A stretch of 64,000 nt of DNA, from assembly GCF_001542775.1 (NCBI RefSeq), contig NZ_CP014145.1, forward strand, positions 1,984,001 through 2,048,000, read 5' to 3'. A program made the position numbers and the translations under genes. The notes below the pieces were generated by a model, which was given only the letters and a program-made list of their open reading frames with translations, did not search any database and was not told the DNA's origin. Every line of letters starts with the position of its first letter. The first letter of the stretch is position 1. The stretch is from Microterricola viridarii. Lineage in GTDB: Bacteria; Actinomycetota; Actinomycetes; Actinomycetales; Microbacteriaceae. This document shows positions 19,067-30,443 of this stretch, piece by piece.

Positions 19067-20815
19067 TTAGCGTCCGAAGACGAAGTTCCCGCCCGGGATG
19101 GCCGCCAACAGGTCCTGCGTGTAGGTCTCACGCGGGTTGTCGAAGACCTCGTCGGTGGTCGCCGCCTCGATGATCTCGCCCTTCTTCATGACGCAGACGT
19201 TGTCGGCGATCAGACGCACGACCGCGAGGTCGTGGGTGATGAAGAGGTAGGTGAGGCCCAGCTCGGTCTGCAGCTCGGTGAGCAGGTTCAGGATCTGACC
19301 CTGCACGAGCACGTCGAGGGCGGAGACCGCCTCGTCGAGCACGAGCACGTCGGGCTTGAGCGCGAGCGCCCGGGCCACGGCGATGCGCTGACGCTGGCCA
19401 CCCGAGAGCTCGCTCGGGTAGCGGTAACGCGTCGACGCGGGCAGCGACACCTGGTCGAGGAGCTCAAGCACGCGGGCCTGACGCTCCTTGGCGGTGCCGA
19501 CCTTGTGCGCGAGCAGCGGTTCGGCGATGGTGTTGCCGACGCTGTACTGCGGGTCGAGCGAGCCGTACGGGTCCTGGAACACCGGCTGCACTCGGCGGCG
19601 GAACTTGAGCAGCTCCGCCCCCTTCAGCGCTGCGACGTCCTGGCCGTCGAACTCGATCTTGCCGCTGGTGATGGACTCCAGCTGCAGGATCAACTTGGCG
19701 ACCGTCGACTTGCCGGAGCCGGACTCGCCCACGATGGCCGTGGTCGTGCCCTTCTGCACACCGAAGCTCACGCCGTTCACGGCCTGCAGCTCGTTGTACT
19801 TGAAGCCCTGCTGGCGGATGCGGTACGTCTTGGAGACGTTCTGCACCGAGATCAGCGGCTTCTCCGGAGCGGCCTGCTCGCGCTCTGCAGCGCGGGCGAT
19901 CAGCGTCGCGTCGAGCGAGTCGCCCGAGAAGATCGCGGGCGCCGCGGCATCCGCGTGCTTGGCCGACTGGATCCGCCGTGAGGCGAGGCTCGGCGCGGCC
20001 GCAACGAGGCGCTGCGTGTACGGGTGCTGCGGGTTCGCGAGGATCTCCTGCGAGGAGCCGGACTCGACGATCCTGCCGCGGTACATGACAACCAGCTGCT
20101 CGGCGCGCTCAGCAGCCAGACCGAGGTCGTGCGTGATGAACAGCACCGAGGTGCCGTAGTCACGCGTGAGCGTGCCCAGGTGGTCCAGGATCTGGCGCTG
20201 CACCGTCACGTCGAGGGCCGAGGTCGGCTCGTCGGCGATCAGGAGCTTCGGGCGGGCCGAGAGGCCGATACCGATCAGCACGCGCTGGCGCATGCCGCCA
20301 GAGAACTGGTGCGGGTACTGCTTGAGACGCTCAGACGCGTCACTCAGTCCGGCCTCCTGCAGAACCTGGATGGCGCGAAGACGCGCCTCCTTGCCCTGCG
20401 CGACACCGTTGGCCTTGATGGCCTCCTCGACCTGGAAACCGATGTTCCAGACCGGGTTGAGGTTCGACATCGGGTCCTGCGGCACGTAGCCGATCAGGCG
20501 TCCACGGACGTCCTGGATCTCCTTGGCCGAGAGCTTGGTGAGGTCACGGCCCTCGAACAGGATCTCGCCGCCGGTGACGGCGCCGGTGCCCGGGAGCAGG
20601 TTGATGATCGACTGAGCGGTCGTGGTCTTGCCAGATCCCGACTCCCCCACGATGGCCAGGCTCTGACCGGCGTAGAGGGTGAGGTCGACGCCGCGGACAG
20701 CAGGCACGAGGCCGCGCTGGGTGCGGAAGCCTACCTCGAGATTGCGAATCTGCAGCAGTGGCGTTTCCGAGGTATCGATGTTCTGGCTCTTGTTCTCGTT
20801 CATGATCTGGGTCAT
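19067..20815 (-). CDS. Peptide ABC transporter ATP-binding protein, fused OppD/OppF type
   Basis: Two complete ATPase halves in one 582-residue chain. The N-terminal half is DppD/OppD-like (Walker A GESGSGKTTTAQ, signature FSGGMRQRVLIGIGLS). The C-terminal half is OppF-like (GESGSGKSTVAK, signature LSGGQRQRIAVARAL, Walker B VLVLDEAVSALD). Each carries the oligopeptide C-terminal extension (HPYTQRLVAAAPSL and the C-terminal TYTQDLLAAIPGG). A fused ATPase is usual in actinobacterial opp/dpp operons. Its start overlaps the end of the upstream permease gene by four bases. Confidence 0.93.
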   Translation of the reverse strand: MTQIMNENKSQNIDTSETPLLQIRNLEVGFRTQRGLVPAVRGVDLTLYAGQSLAIVGESGSGKTTTAQSIINLLPGTGAVTGGEILFEGRDLTKLSAKEIQDVRGRLIGYVPQDPMSNLNPVWNIGFQVEEAIKANGVAQGKEARLRAIQVLQEAGLSDASERLKQYPHQFSGGMRQRVLIGIGLSARPKLLIADEPTSALDVTVQRQILDHLGTLTRDYGTSVLFITHDLGLAAERAEQLVVMYRGRIVESGSSQEILANPQHPYTQRLVAAAPSLASRRIQSAKHADAAAPAIFSGDSLDATLIARAAEREQAAPEKPLISVQNVSKTYRIRQQGFKYNELQAVNGVSFGVQKGTTTAIVGESGSGKSTVAKLILQLESITSGKIEFDGQDVAALKGAELLKFRRRVQPVFQDPYGSLDPQYSVGNTIAEPLLAHKVGTAKERQARVLELLDQVSLPASTRYRYPSELSGGQRQRIAVARALALKPDVLVLDEAVSALDVLVQGQILNLLTELQTELGLTYLFITHDLAVVRLIADNVCVMKKGEIIEAATTDEVFDNPRETYTQDLLAAIPGGNFVFGR

Positions 20816-21756
20816 CGACGTGCCCTCGCTGCCGGGTCAAGCGCGTCACGCACCACGTCGCCGAGCATCAGGAACGACAGCACGGTGAGCGAAAGCGCAG
20901 CGGACGGGAGCAGGAGCACCTGCGGGTTGGTGCGGATCGACGTCTGCGCCTGGGCGATGTCGTTGCCCCAGGACATGACGGTCGGCGGGAGGCCGATACC
21001 GAGGAAGGACAGCGTCGCCTCGGCGACGATGAAGGTTCCGAGCGAGATCGTCGCGACCACGATCACCGGGGCGATCGAGTTCGGCACCACGTGGCGGACC
21101 AGGATCTTGAACTTCGAAACGCCGAGCGCGATAGACGCCGTGACGTAGTCGGAGTTGCTTGCCGAGAGAACGGCACCACGCATGATGCGGGCGATCTGTG
21201 GCCAGGCGAACACGGCGAGCACGAATGCCACCGTGAGCGGCGTGCGCTCCGGGATGACCGACATCAGAACGATCGCACCGAGAACGGTGGGGATCGCGAA
21301 GAAGATGTCGCCGACCCGCGAGACGAAGGAATCGAGGAAGCCACCGTAGTAACCGGCGAGCGATCCGATGATGATTCCGCTGAACGTGACGAGCAGTGTC
21401 GCGATCAGGCCGACGGTGACAGATGCCTGCGTACCGAAGATGATGCGCGAGTAAACGTCACAGCCCTGGCGGGTGAACCCGAGCGGGTGGCCCGCCGTGG
21501 GTGCACCGTTGCTGTTCGCCAGTTCACAGCCGAGGTTGGGCGAGACCGAGGTGAACAACCCCGGGAACGCCGCAACGACCAGAATCAGCAGGATCAGCGC
21601 GGAGGAGAACCAGAACGACGGGCGACGGCGCATGGAATCCCAGGCGTCATCCCACGTGCTGCGGGCCTTCTGCGACTCGTCGAGCTTGTCGACGACTGCG
21701 ACGGGTGTCTCTTCGAGCGGAGCAACGTAGTGCTCTTGGAATTTTCTATTTTGCAT
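20812..21756 (-). CDS. Peptide ABC transporter permease, DppC/OppC type
   Basis: Inner-membrane subunit. It begins MQNRKFQEHYVAPLEETPV, has the OppC_N segment (SMRRRPSFWFSSALILLILVV), then an extracytoplasmic loop with GCDVYSRIIFGTQASV, and the permease core with an EAA-type loop (AFVLAVFAWPQIARIMRGAVL, then ALGVSKFKILVRHVVPN). 314 residues. The ATG 21756 lies inside the end of the DppB-type gene, so translation is coupled. Reading upstream of this ATG gives non-family residues. Confidence 0.92.
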   Translation of the reverse strand: MQNRKFQEHYVAPLEETPVAVVDKLDESQKARSTWDDAWDSMRRRPSFWFSSALILLILVVAAFPGLFTSVSPNLGCELANSNGAPTAGHPLGFTRQGCDVYSRIIFGTQASVTVGLIATLLVTFSGIIIGSLAGYYGGFLDSFVSRVGDIFFAIPTVLGAIVLMSVIPERTPLTVAFVLAVFAWPQIARIMRGAVLSASNSDYVTASIALGVSKFKILVRHVVPNSIAPVIVVATISLGTFIVAEATLSFLGIGLPPTVMSWGNDIAQAQTSIRTNPQVLLLPSAALSLTVLSFLMLGDVVRDALDPAARARR

Positions 21757-22675
21757 AGCGAATCCTCGGGTCAAGCAGGGCGTAGAGCAGGTCGACGAGC
21801 AGGTTCGCGACAACGAAGATGATCACCATGATCGCGACGAACGAGACGACAGTCGGGCCCTCGCCCAGAATCACGGCGCGGTAGACGGTGCCACCCACTC
21901 CGTTGATGTTGAAGATGCCCTCCGTGACGATGGCACCGACCATGAGCGCACCCAGGTCGACACCCAGGAAGGTCACGACGGGTACCAGCGAGTTGCGCAA
22001 AACGTGGACAGAGACGACGCGGCGGCGGGACAGCCCCTTTGCTGTTGCCGTGCGCACGAAGTCCGCGTTCAAGTTGTCGGCGACGCTGGCCCGGGTCAAT
22101 CGCACAATGTAGGCGAACGAGACGGATGCCAGCACGATGGCCGGTAGGACCAGCTCACTGTATGGCGCCGCACTGCTCACTGTTGTGCGCGCCCAGCCCA
22201 ACTGGATGCCGAAGACAAACTGCAATACGAAACCGATGACGAACGTCGGAACCGAGATCAGCAGCAGGCTGACCACGAGAGCGCTCGCATCGAACCACTT
22301 GCCCTTGCGGAGACCGGCGACCAGACCAACGATGATGCCGAAGACGGCCTCAAAGAAGAGCGCGAGGGTGGCCAGGCGCAGCGTGATCGGGAATGCCTGA
22401 GCCATGACGTCACTGACCGGGCGACCCGAGTAGGTCGTGCCGAAGTCGCCCTGGAACAGTCCGCCGATGTAGAGGAGGTACTGCACGATGAACGGCTTGT
22501 CGAGGTTGTACTGCGCCCGCACCTGCTCAATGACGCCGGGAGCGGGGGGTCGATCACCGTAAAGTGCGGCGATGGGGTCTCCGGGAAGAGAGAAGACCAT
22601 GAAATAAATCAAAAATGTCGCGCCAAAGAAGACGGGAATCATCTGGAGAATACGTCTGCCGGTGTACCACAGCAT
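21746..22675 (-). CDS. Peptide ABC transporter permease, DppB/OppB type
   Basis: Inner-membrane subunit of 309 residues. The N-terminal motif RRILQMIPVFFGATFLIYFM is followed by LPGDPIAALYGD, LFQGDFGTTYSGRPV and an EAA loop (FVRTATAKGLSRRRVVSVHVLRNS), ending LLYALLDPRIRYAK. The ATG 22675 is chosen over the in-frame ATG 22681 because GGAGG directly abuts the latter but lies 6 bases before the former. It overlaps the following permease gene by 11 bases. Confidence 0.93.
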   Translation of the reverse strand: MLWYTGRRILQMIPVFFGATFLIYFMVFSLPGDPIAALYGDRPPAPGVIEQVRAQYNLDKPFIVQYLLYIGGLFQGDFGTTYSGRPVSDVMAQAFPITLRLATLALFFEAVFGIIVGLVAGLRKGKWFDASALVVSLLLISVPTFVIGFVLQFVFGIQLGWARTTVSSAAPYSELVLPAIVLASVSFAYIVRLTRASVADNLNADFVRTATAKGLSRRRVVSVHVLRNSLVPVVTFLGVDLGALMVGAIVTEGIFNINGVGGTVYRAVILGEGPTVVSFVAIMVIIFVVANLLVDLLYALLDPRIRYAK

Positions 22676-22733
22676 CAGCATCCTCCGTTCACAGAGAGAA
22701 GCATGGGGGTCACAATCACTGTAGAAGCCTAGT

Positions 22734-22772
22734 CGCCCTGCTGCCCGGGTTTGTGACTCGGGCAGCAGGGCG
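22734..22772 (-). terminator. Intra-operon hairpin between the binding-protein and permease genes
   Basis: Arms CGCCCTGCTGCCCG / CGGGCAGCAGGGCG (14 perfect pairs, with extra pairing toward the loop). It sits in the 125-base gap after the substrate-binding-protein gene. There is no strong T run, so partial termination or mRNA 3'-end protection is likelier than a full stop. Such hairpins often raise binding-protein levels above permease levels. Confidence 0.65.
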
Positions 22773-22800
22773 AGCTATGGGGTGAAGTTAGTAGCGGGTG

Positions 22801-24429
22801 CTACTTCTTCGTAATCTGGCTGTACAGCGGGACGGAGTCCCAGCCGAACACAACATTGTCGACCTGGTCAGACCAGACGCCCACGACGTTGGAGTACCAG
22901 AGCGGCACGGTGGCGAGGTCCGAAAGCAGGACCTCCTGTGCAGCCTGGTACTTCGCGGTTGCATCTTCGATGGTCTTGGCGTTCGAGCCCTCCTTGAGGA
23001 GGCCGTCGAACTCGGGGCTGGTGTAGCCCTCGTAGTTGCTGCCTGCACCGGTCTGGTAGAGCGGGGCGAGGAAGTTGTACATCGAGGGGTAGTCGCCCTG
23101 CCAGCCGGCGCGAACGCCGCCCGTCAGCGTCTGGTTCTTACGGTCGTCCAGCATTGCGGCGAACGTCGGGTAAGGCTTGCCAGCGGCGGTGATGCCGAGC
23201 GTGTTCGCGATGCTGTTGGTGACAGCCTCGACCCAGGCCTGGTGGCCACCGTCGGAGTTGTACGCGATGGTGAACTCGCCCTCGAACGGCGAGATCTTGT
23301 CAGCCTCGGCCCAGACCTTCTTGGCCTCTTCCGGGTTGTACGCGAGAACGTCGGCGCCCTTGAGCTTGTCGGTCCAGCCGTTGATGACCGGCGAGGTGTA
23401 GTCGGTCGCCGGGGTACGGGTGCCCTGGAAGATGACGTCGGTGATCTCGTCGCGGTTGATCGACATCGAGATGGCGTGACGACGCAGCTGTCCCTCTTCA
23501 CCGCTGAAGTGCGCGATGTACTCGGGGATGTTGAATGCCTGGAAGATCGCGGCGGCCTGGTTGGCGTTGCGCTCCGGGAAGTCGGTCTCGAAGGTCTGGA
23601 ATGCCGAGTCCGGCACACCGTCGAGCACGTCGAGGTTTCCACCCTGAGCATCGGCGTATGCAGCCTCAAGCGTCGGGTAGAAGATGATCGTCAGGCCACC
23701 GTTGGCGGGGGTGCGGACACCCTTGTAGTCGGGGTTGGTGATCAGGTCGATCTTCTCTTCGTGGACCCAAGCCTTGTCGGAGGCCAGCTTGTACGGGCCG
23801 TTTCCGATCGGGTTCTGGCCGAAGGCTTCCATGTCGGCGAGGCCGGCCTTGGGGATCGGCATGTAGGCCGTGTAGCCCAGGCGCAGCGGCCAGTCGGCCT
23901 CGGGAGCAGCAAGCTCGACCGTGAAGGTCTTGTCGTCAACGATCTTGAGACCGGTGAGCTCGGTGTCAGCGTCGTAGGAGAAGCCCACGATGTTGTCGAA
24001 GAAGTAGGAGGCGCTCTGTGCGTTGCTGAACAGTGCCGCGTACTTCCATGCGTCGACGAAGGAGGCAGCGTCAACGGGCTCGCCGTTGGTGAACTTCCAG
24101 CCGTCGTTGAGCGTGACCGTCCAGTTGGTGGCGTCGTCGGACTCGATCGACTTCGCGACCTCGTTCTCGATGGCGCCGTCTGCCGTGTACGACACCAGAC
24201 CAGCGAAGATCGACGTGGTGATCTTGCCGCCACCGGTCTCGGTGGTGTTGGCGGGGAGCAGCGGGTTCTGCGGCTCGGAACCGTTGGTCGTGATGATGGC
24301 CGTCGACGAACCGGTGGAACCGGTCGTGCTGCCATCGCCGCTGCCACTGTCGGTCGCGCAACCGCTCAGCGCGAGCGCGCTGGCGGCAGCAAGAGCGACG
24401 GCGACGAGGCCTAGCTTCTTGATCTTCAA
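22801..24429 (-). CDS. Peptide ABC transporter substrate-binding lipoprotein (OppA/DppA family)
   Basis: Extracytoplasmic solute-binding protein, family 5 (542 residues). The lipoprotein signal LKIKKLGLVAVALAAASALALSGC is followed by a Gly/Ser/Thr linker and family stretches NGSEPQNPLLPANTTETGGG, VTLNDGWKFTNGEPVDAASFVDAWKY, FGQNPIGNGPYKL and INRDEI. The TTG at 24429 is used because AGGAGG lies 6 bases upstream and the signal peptide begins there. It is the first gene of the operon. Peptide specificity cannot be read from sequence. Confidence 0.93.
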   Translation of the reverse strand: MKIKKLGLVAVALAAASALALSGCATDSGSGDGSTTGSTGSSTAIITTNGSEPQNPLLPANTTETGGGKITTSIFAGLVSYTADGAIENEVAKSIESDDATNWTVTLNDGWKFTNGEPVDAASFVDAWKYAALFSNAQSASYFFDNIVGFSYDADTELTGLKIVDDKTFTVELAAPEADWPLRLGYTAYMPIPKAGLADMEAFGQNPIGNGPYKLASDKAWVHEEKIDLITNPDYKGVRTPANGGLTIIFYPTLEAAYADAQGGNLDVLDGVPDSAFQTFETDFPERNANQAAAIFQAFNIPEYIAHFSGEEGQLRRHAISMSINRDEITDVIFQGTRTPATDYTSPVINGWTDKLKGADVLAYNPEEAKKVWAEADKISPFEGEFTIAYNSDGGHQAWVEAVTNSIANTLGITAAGKPYPTFAAMLDDRKNQTLTGGVRAGWQGDYPSMYNFLAPLYQTGAGSNYEGYTSPEFDGLLKEGSNAKTIEDATAKYQAAQEVLLSDLATVPLWYSNVVGVWSDQVDNVVFGWDSVPLYSQITKK

Positions 24430-24659
24430 GTTTTCCTCCTGTGCAAAGTGGGCAACGGCAGCACGGAATCCATTTGTCGCACCGCCGCGCCAAGTACCCA
24501 CGAGATTATGCAGCGCGGCCACCATCTGCAAATCCAGTGTCCAACTGTTATAGACCAGCAACGTCATGCGCAGATTTTCTGCAGATTCTTACAAAATTCA
24601 ACATAATTCGTCTAACGGTCGCAGGATCTTGCGCGTCCCGCGCGTGCTTGAATTACCCC

Positions 24660-25064
24660 ATGGTCTCCGCAGCCTCTTCGCATCCCGCACTGCTCATCTT
24701 TGACGGCGATTGCGGGTTCTGCACGAGCGCCGTCGGCTGGCTCCGACGCACCCTGCCGGCCATGCCCGAAGCCTCCCCCTACCAGTGGACGGCGCTTGGG
24801 GATCACGGGCTGAGCGAGACGGATGCCGCCTCGAGGGTGTGGCTCGTCGTGCGCGATGGGGGCGGAGCCGTCCGCCGCCTCGGCGGCCACCGCGCTGTGG
24901 CTGGACTGCTGACGCATCAGCCGGTCGCTGCCCTCCGCCTGCTCGGCCACCTGATGAACCTGCCGCCGTTTTCCTGGGCCGCCGCACTCGGCTACGCGCT
25001 GGTTGCGCGCTACCGTTTCGCGCTGCCCGGTGGCACGCCGGCCTGCCGGGTCGGCCAGTCGTGA
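24660..25064 (+). CDS. DCC-family thiol-disulfide oxidoreductase (DUF393)
   Basis: 134-residue protein of the DCC family, with the defining N-terminal LIFDGDCGFCTSAVGWLRR (Cys-x-x-Cys). The fold is thioredoxin-like by family knowledge; the partner is unknown. The ATG at 24660 lies divergent from the peptide transporter operon with about 230 bases between. The TGA stop overlaps the next ATG in an ATGA arrangement, so it is translationally coupled to the CPBP protein gene. Confidence 0.85.
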   Translation: MVSAASSHPALLIFDGDCGFCTSAVGWLRRTLPAMPEASPYQWTALGDHGLSETDAASRVWLVVRDGGGAVRRLGGHRAVAGLLTHQPVAALRLLGHLMNLPPFSWAAALGYALVARYRFALPGGTPACRVGQS

Positions 25065-25849
25065 TGCCTGAGCGGCCTGCGGCCATCACCGACCCGGCCA
25101 TGCGTCGGCGGTTGTGGATCGAGCTCGTCATCGTGCTGGGGCTCTCGCTCGGGGCATCCGCCGTCTACTCGATCGTCTCGCTGATCGCCAAGCTGACCCA
25201 ACCGGTTCCCCTCGGCGATCAGAGCACCGCCCTGAACACCGCGCAGTCGACCCGGGAGTGGCTCGACTTCACCTACCAGTTCCTGCACATCTTCTTCGCG
25301 CTGTTTGCCGTCGCCCTGGTGCTCTACCTGCTCTGGCGGCCGGGCCACAGCCCGTTCCGCCGGATAGGCTTCGACCTCACCCGGCCCGGGCGCGACCTCG
25401 GCGCCGGCCTACTGCTGGCGGCCGTCATCGGCATCCCGGGCATCGGGCTCTACCTGGCCGGCCGCGCGCTCGGGATCACCGTCGCCATCAGCGCTTCGCC
25501 GTTGGACACGTTCTGGTGGACGATCCCGATCCTGCTGCTCTCGGCCGCGAATGCGGCGCTCAGCGAGGAGATCATCGTCGTCGGCTACCTGTTCACCCGG
25601 CTGCGCCAGTTCGGCTGGAACCGCTGGGCGATCATCCTCGGCAGCGCGACCCTGCGCGGCAGCTACCACCTGTACCAGGGCATCGGCCCGTTCTTCGGCA
25701 ACTTCGCCATGGGCGTGCTGTTCGGCTGGTTCTACGAGAAGCGCGGCCGCACCATGCCGCTCGTCGTGGCGCACTGGATCCTCGATGCGGCGTCCTTCGT
25801 GCTCTACCCGCTTGCCGTGCTCTGGTGGCCGACCCTCTTCAGCGCCTGA
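25064..25849 (+). CDS. CPBP family intramembrane metalloprotease
   Basis: 261-residue membrane protein of the CPBP/Abi family (Rce1-like). Motif 1 is NAALSEEIIVVGYLFTRLRQ (Glu-Glu), motif 2 is GSYHLYQG (His), and motif 3 is HWILDAASF. About seven to eight hydrophobic segments. In actinobacteria such proteins are often of unknown substrate. It starts within the DCC gene's stop codon and is followed after 27 bases by the first long palindrome, which likely terminates the unit. Confidence 0.88.
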   Translation: MPERPAAITDPAMRRRLWIELVIVLGLSLGASAVYSIVSLIAKLTQPVPLGDQSTALNTAQSTREWLDFTYQFLHIFFALFAVALVLYLLWRPGHSPFRRIGFDLTRPGRDLGAGLLLAAVIGIPGIGLYLAGRALGITVAISASPLDTFWWTIPILLLSAANAALSEEIIVVGYLFTRLRQFGWNRWAIILGSATLRGSYHLYQGIGPFFGNFAMGVLFGWFYEKRGRTMPLVVAHWILDAASFVLYPLAVLWWPTLFSA

Positions 25850-25875
25850 CACGTGCCGCGCCCGGCCACACCCTG

Positions 25876-25937
25876 AATCGAGAAGCAAGAAAACGCACCA
25901 AGACCGAAGTCTTGGTGCGTTTTCTTGCTTGTCGATT
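25876..25937. repeat. 62-base palindrome, copy 1 (terminator-like)
   Basis: Inner arms of 22 bases, 25883-25904 and 25909-25930, are perfectly complementary around the loop CGAA. The outer arms pair too, with one G-G mismatch at 25882/25931. The arms contain GAAAAC / GTTTTC, so it can terminate in both directions. The core is identical to copy 2 at 26984-27045. Confidence 0.85.
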
Positions 25938-25964
25938 GTGTTGGCGGGCGCGAGGAGGCCGCGT

Positions 25965-25973
25965 TGTGGATAA
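25965..25973 (+). promoter_or_regulatory. Perfect DnaA-box-like 9-mer before the DUF559 gene
   Basis: TGTGGATAA is the reverse complement of the DnaA box TTATCCACA. It is isolated and 39 bases before the chosen ATG. It may be a promoter or leader element of the DUF559 gene rather than a DnaA site. Confidence 0.4.
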
Positions 25974-26011
25974 CTTCTGCGCGGGATGCGGGCTTCGCGC
26001 GATCATGGGGC

Positions 26012-26962
26012 ATGCCTCGCCTTGTGCCGCTGCCGCCCGAGCGGGGCGGGCGCGCCTTTTCGGTGAACGACGGCCGCGATGCTGGCCTCACTCTGGGGCG
26101 TTTGCGCAGCAACGATCTCAGAAGCCCGTTCCACGGCATCCGCGCCACGGAGAGCACCGACGACGACCCACTCGAGCACTGCCGGGCGTACGCGAAGCGG
26201 ATGCGACCCGGCCAGTTCTTCAGCCACCTCACCGCCGCGCGGCTGTGGGGCGCACCGCTTCCCGCGCAGTTCGGGCCAGGGGCAATCGGCGCCGCCGAGC
26301 CGCTCCATGTATCGAGTTGCGCGCCGCAGCGCCCGCCGCACACACGCGGCGTCATCGGGCACGACTTTCCCGCTGATGGCGTTCCGCATCAGCTCCGCCA
26401 CGGGCTGCCGGTTGCCAGCGCCGCCGCAATGTGGGTGCAGCTCGCCGGGCTCCTCCCGCCCGATGAACTCGTGGTCGTCGGCGACTACCTCGTGCTCGAC
26501 CCGTTCCTGCTCGACCCTCTCGACCCGCGCCCCTATGCGACCATCGCCGAACTGGCCGATCAGTTGGCGGCCCACCGCGGGCGCGGGAAGCGCGCGGCCG
26601 TTGCCGCGCTCGCCCGGGTGCGCACCGGTGCGGAGTCGCGACCGGAGACGCTGCTCCGACTCCTGCTGGTTGATGCGGGCCTTCCCGAGCCGCTGCTCAA
26701 CCAGGTGCTGAAGGACTCGGGCGGTCGCTTCCTGGGACGGGTCGACATGGTCTACCCGGAGTGGCGGGTCGTTGTGGAGTACGACGGTGACCAACACCGC
26801 ACGAGCACCGCGCAGTACGAGCGCGATCTGACCCGGCTCGACGCGATCCGCCGCGCGGGCTGGACCGTGATCCGAGTGCGCAAGCACGGGCTGTTCGTGC
26901 GCCCAGAGACGGCCGTTGCCCAGGTTCGCGCCGCACTCATCGCGGGCGGCTGGCACGGGTGA
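26012..26962 (+). CDS. DUF559/Vsr-like nuclease-domain protein with AbiEi-like N-terminus
   Basis: 316 residues. The N-terminal ~90 residues read as a winged-helix segment seen in AbiEi-type antitoxins (AFSVNDGRDAGLTLGRLRS, then GQFFSHLTAARLWGAPLP). The C-terminal domain is DUF559, a PD-(D/E)xK fold related to Vsr: Asp245 in RVDMVYP, then EYDGDQH (Glu256, Asp258, His262), then RRAGWTVIRVRKHGLF. No matching toxin gene (AbiEii nucleotidyltransferase) is nearby. The gene lies alone between two identical palindromes. Possible roles are DNA repair, restriction or an orphan regulator; none is shown. Confidence 0.75.
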   Translation: MPRLVPLPPERGGRAFSVNDGRDAGLTLGRLRSNDLRSPFHGIRATESTDDDPLEHCRAYAKRMRPGQFFSHLTAARLWGAPLPAQFGPGAIGAAEPLHVSSCAPQRPPHTRGVIGHDFPADGVPHQLRHGLPVASAAAMWVQLAGLLPPDELVVVGDYLVLDPFLLDPLDPRPYATIAELADQLAAHRGRGKRAAVAALARVRTGAESRPETLLRLLLVDAGLPEPLLNQVLKDSGGRFLGRVDMVYPEWRVVVEYDGDQHRTSTAQYERDLTRLDAIRRAGWTVIRVRKHGLFVRPETAVAQVRAALIAGGWHG

Positions 26963-26983
26963 CCGCCCCTCCCGCCCAGAATT

Positions 26984-27045
26984 CATCGAGAAGCAAGAAA
27001 ACGCACCAAGACCGAAGTCTTGGTGCGTTTTCTTGCTTCTCGATG
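26984..27045. repeat. 62-base palindrome, copy 2 (bidirectional terminator)
   Basis: Perfect 29-base arms around the loop CGAA (26984-27012 and 27017-27045). It sits between the convergent DUF559 gene and gcvP, 11 bases from the gcvP stop, so it serves both as terminator. Confidence 0.9.
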
Positions 27046-27056
27046 GACGAGACGGT

Positions 27057-29969
<2,913 letters not shown>

Positions 29970-30032
29970 TGCTCTCGAGATTCTCTGTGCTGGTTCAAAC
30001 GGATGTTCGTCAGAAGCGGATGCGCTCGGTGA

Positions 30033-30404
30033 CTAGTCGGCGATGAGCGCGCTGTACTCGTCGTAGCTCAGCAGCGTCGGCAGCTCGGCGAAGCTGATCT
30101 TGATGAGCCAGCCCTCGCCGAAGGGGTCGGAGTTGATCAGCTCGGGTGCGTCGACCAGGGCCTGGTTGATCTCGGTGACGGTGCCGTCGACGGGGATGAT
30201 CAGCTCGCCGACCGACTTGGTCGACTCGATCTCGCCGACAACGCTGCCAGCGGTGATCTCGTCGCCGGAGTCCGGCAGGTCGACGAACACGACGTCGCCC
30301 AGCTGGTCGGCGGCGTAGGCGGTGATGCCTACGACGGCGGTGTTGCCGTCGACGAGCAGCCACTCGTGGTCGGCGGTGTACTGGAGGGTGGTGGGCTCGG
30401 CCAT
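30033..30404 (-). CDS. gcvH: Glycine cleavage system H protein
   Basis: Lipoyl carrier protein (123 residues) that shuttles the aminomethyl group between P, T and L proteins. The lipoylation site is the Lys in [16 protein letters not shown]. The rest is typical ([31 protein letters not shown] at the start). AAAGGAG lies just upstream of the ATG. Between gcvT and gcvP in the operon. Confidence 0.97.
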   Translation of the reverse strand: MAEPTTLQYTADHEWLLVDGNTAVVGITAYAADQLGDVVFVDLPDSGDEITAGSVVGEIESTKSVGELIIPVDGTVTEINQALVDAPELINSDPFGEGWLIKISFAELPTLLSYDEYSALIAD

Positions 30405-30443
30405 GATGGCTCCTTTGAGTGGGGTGATCGGGGTGTTCTGGGG

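Noticed and set aside
25965-25973. Replication origin signalled by a DnaA box.
   Set aside because: One isolated box, with no AT-rich element and no dnaA or dnaN gene nearby.
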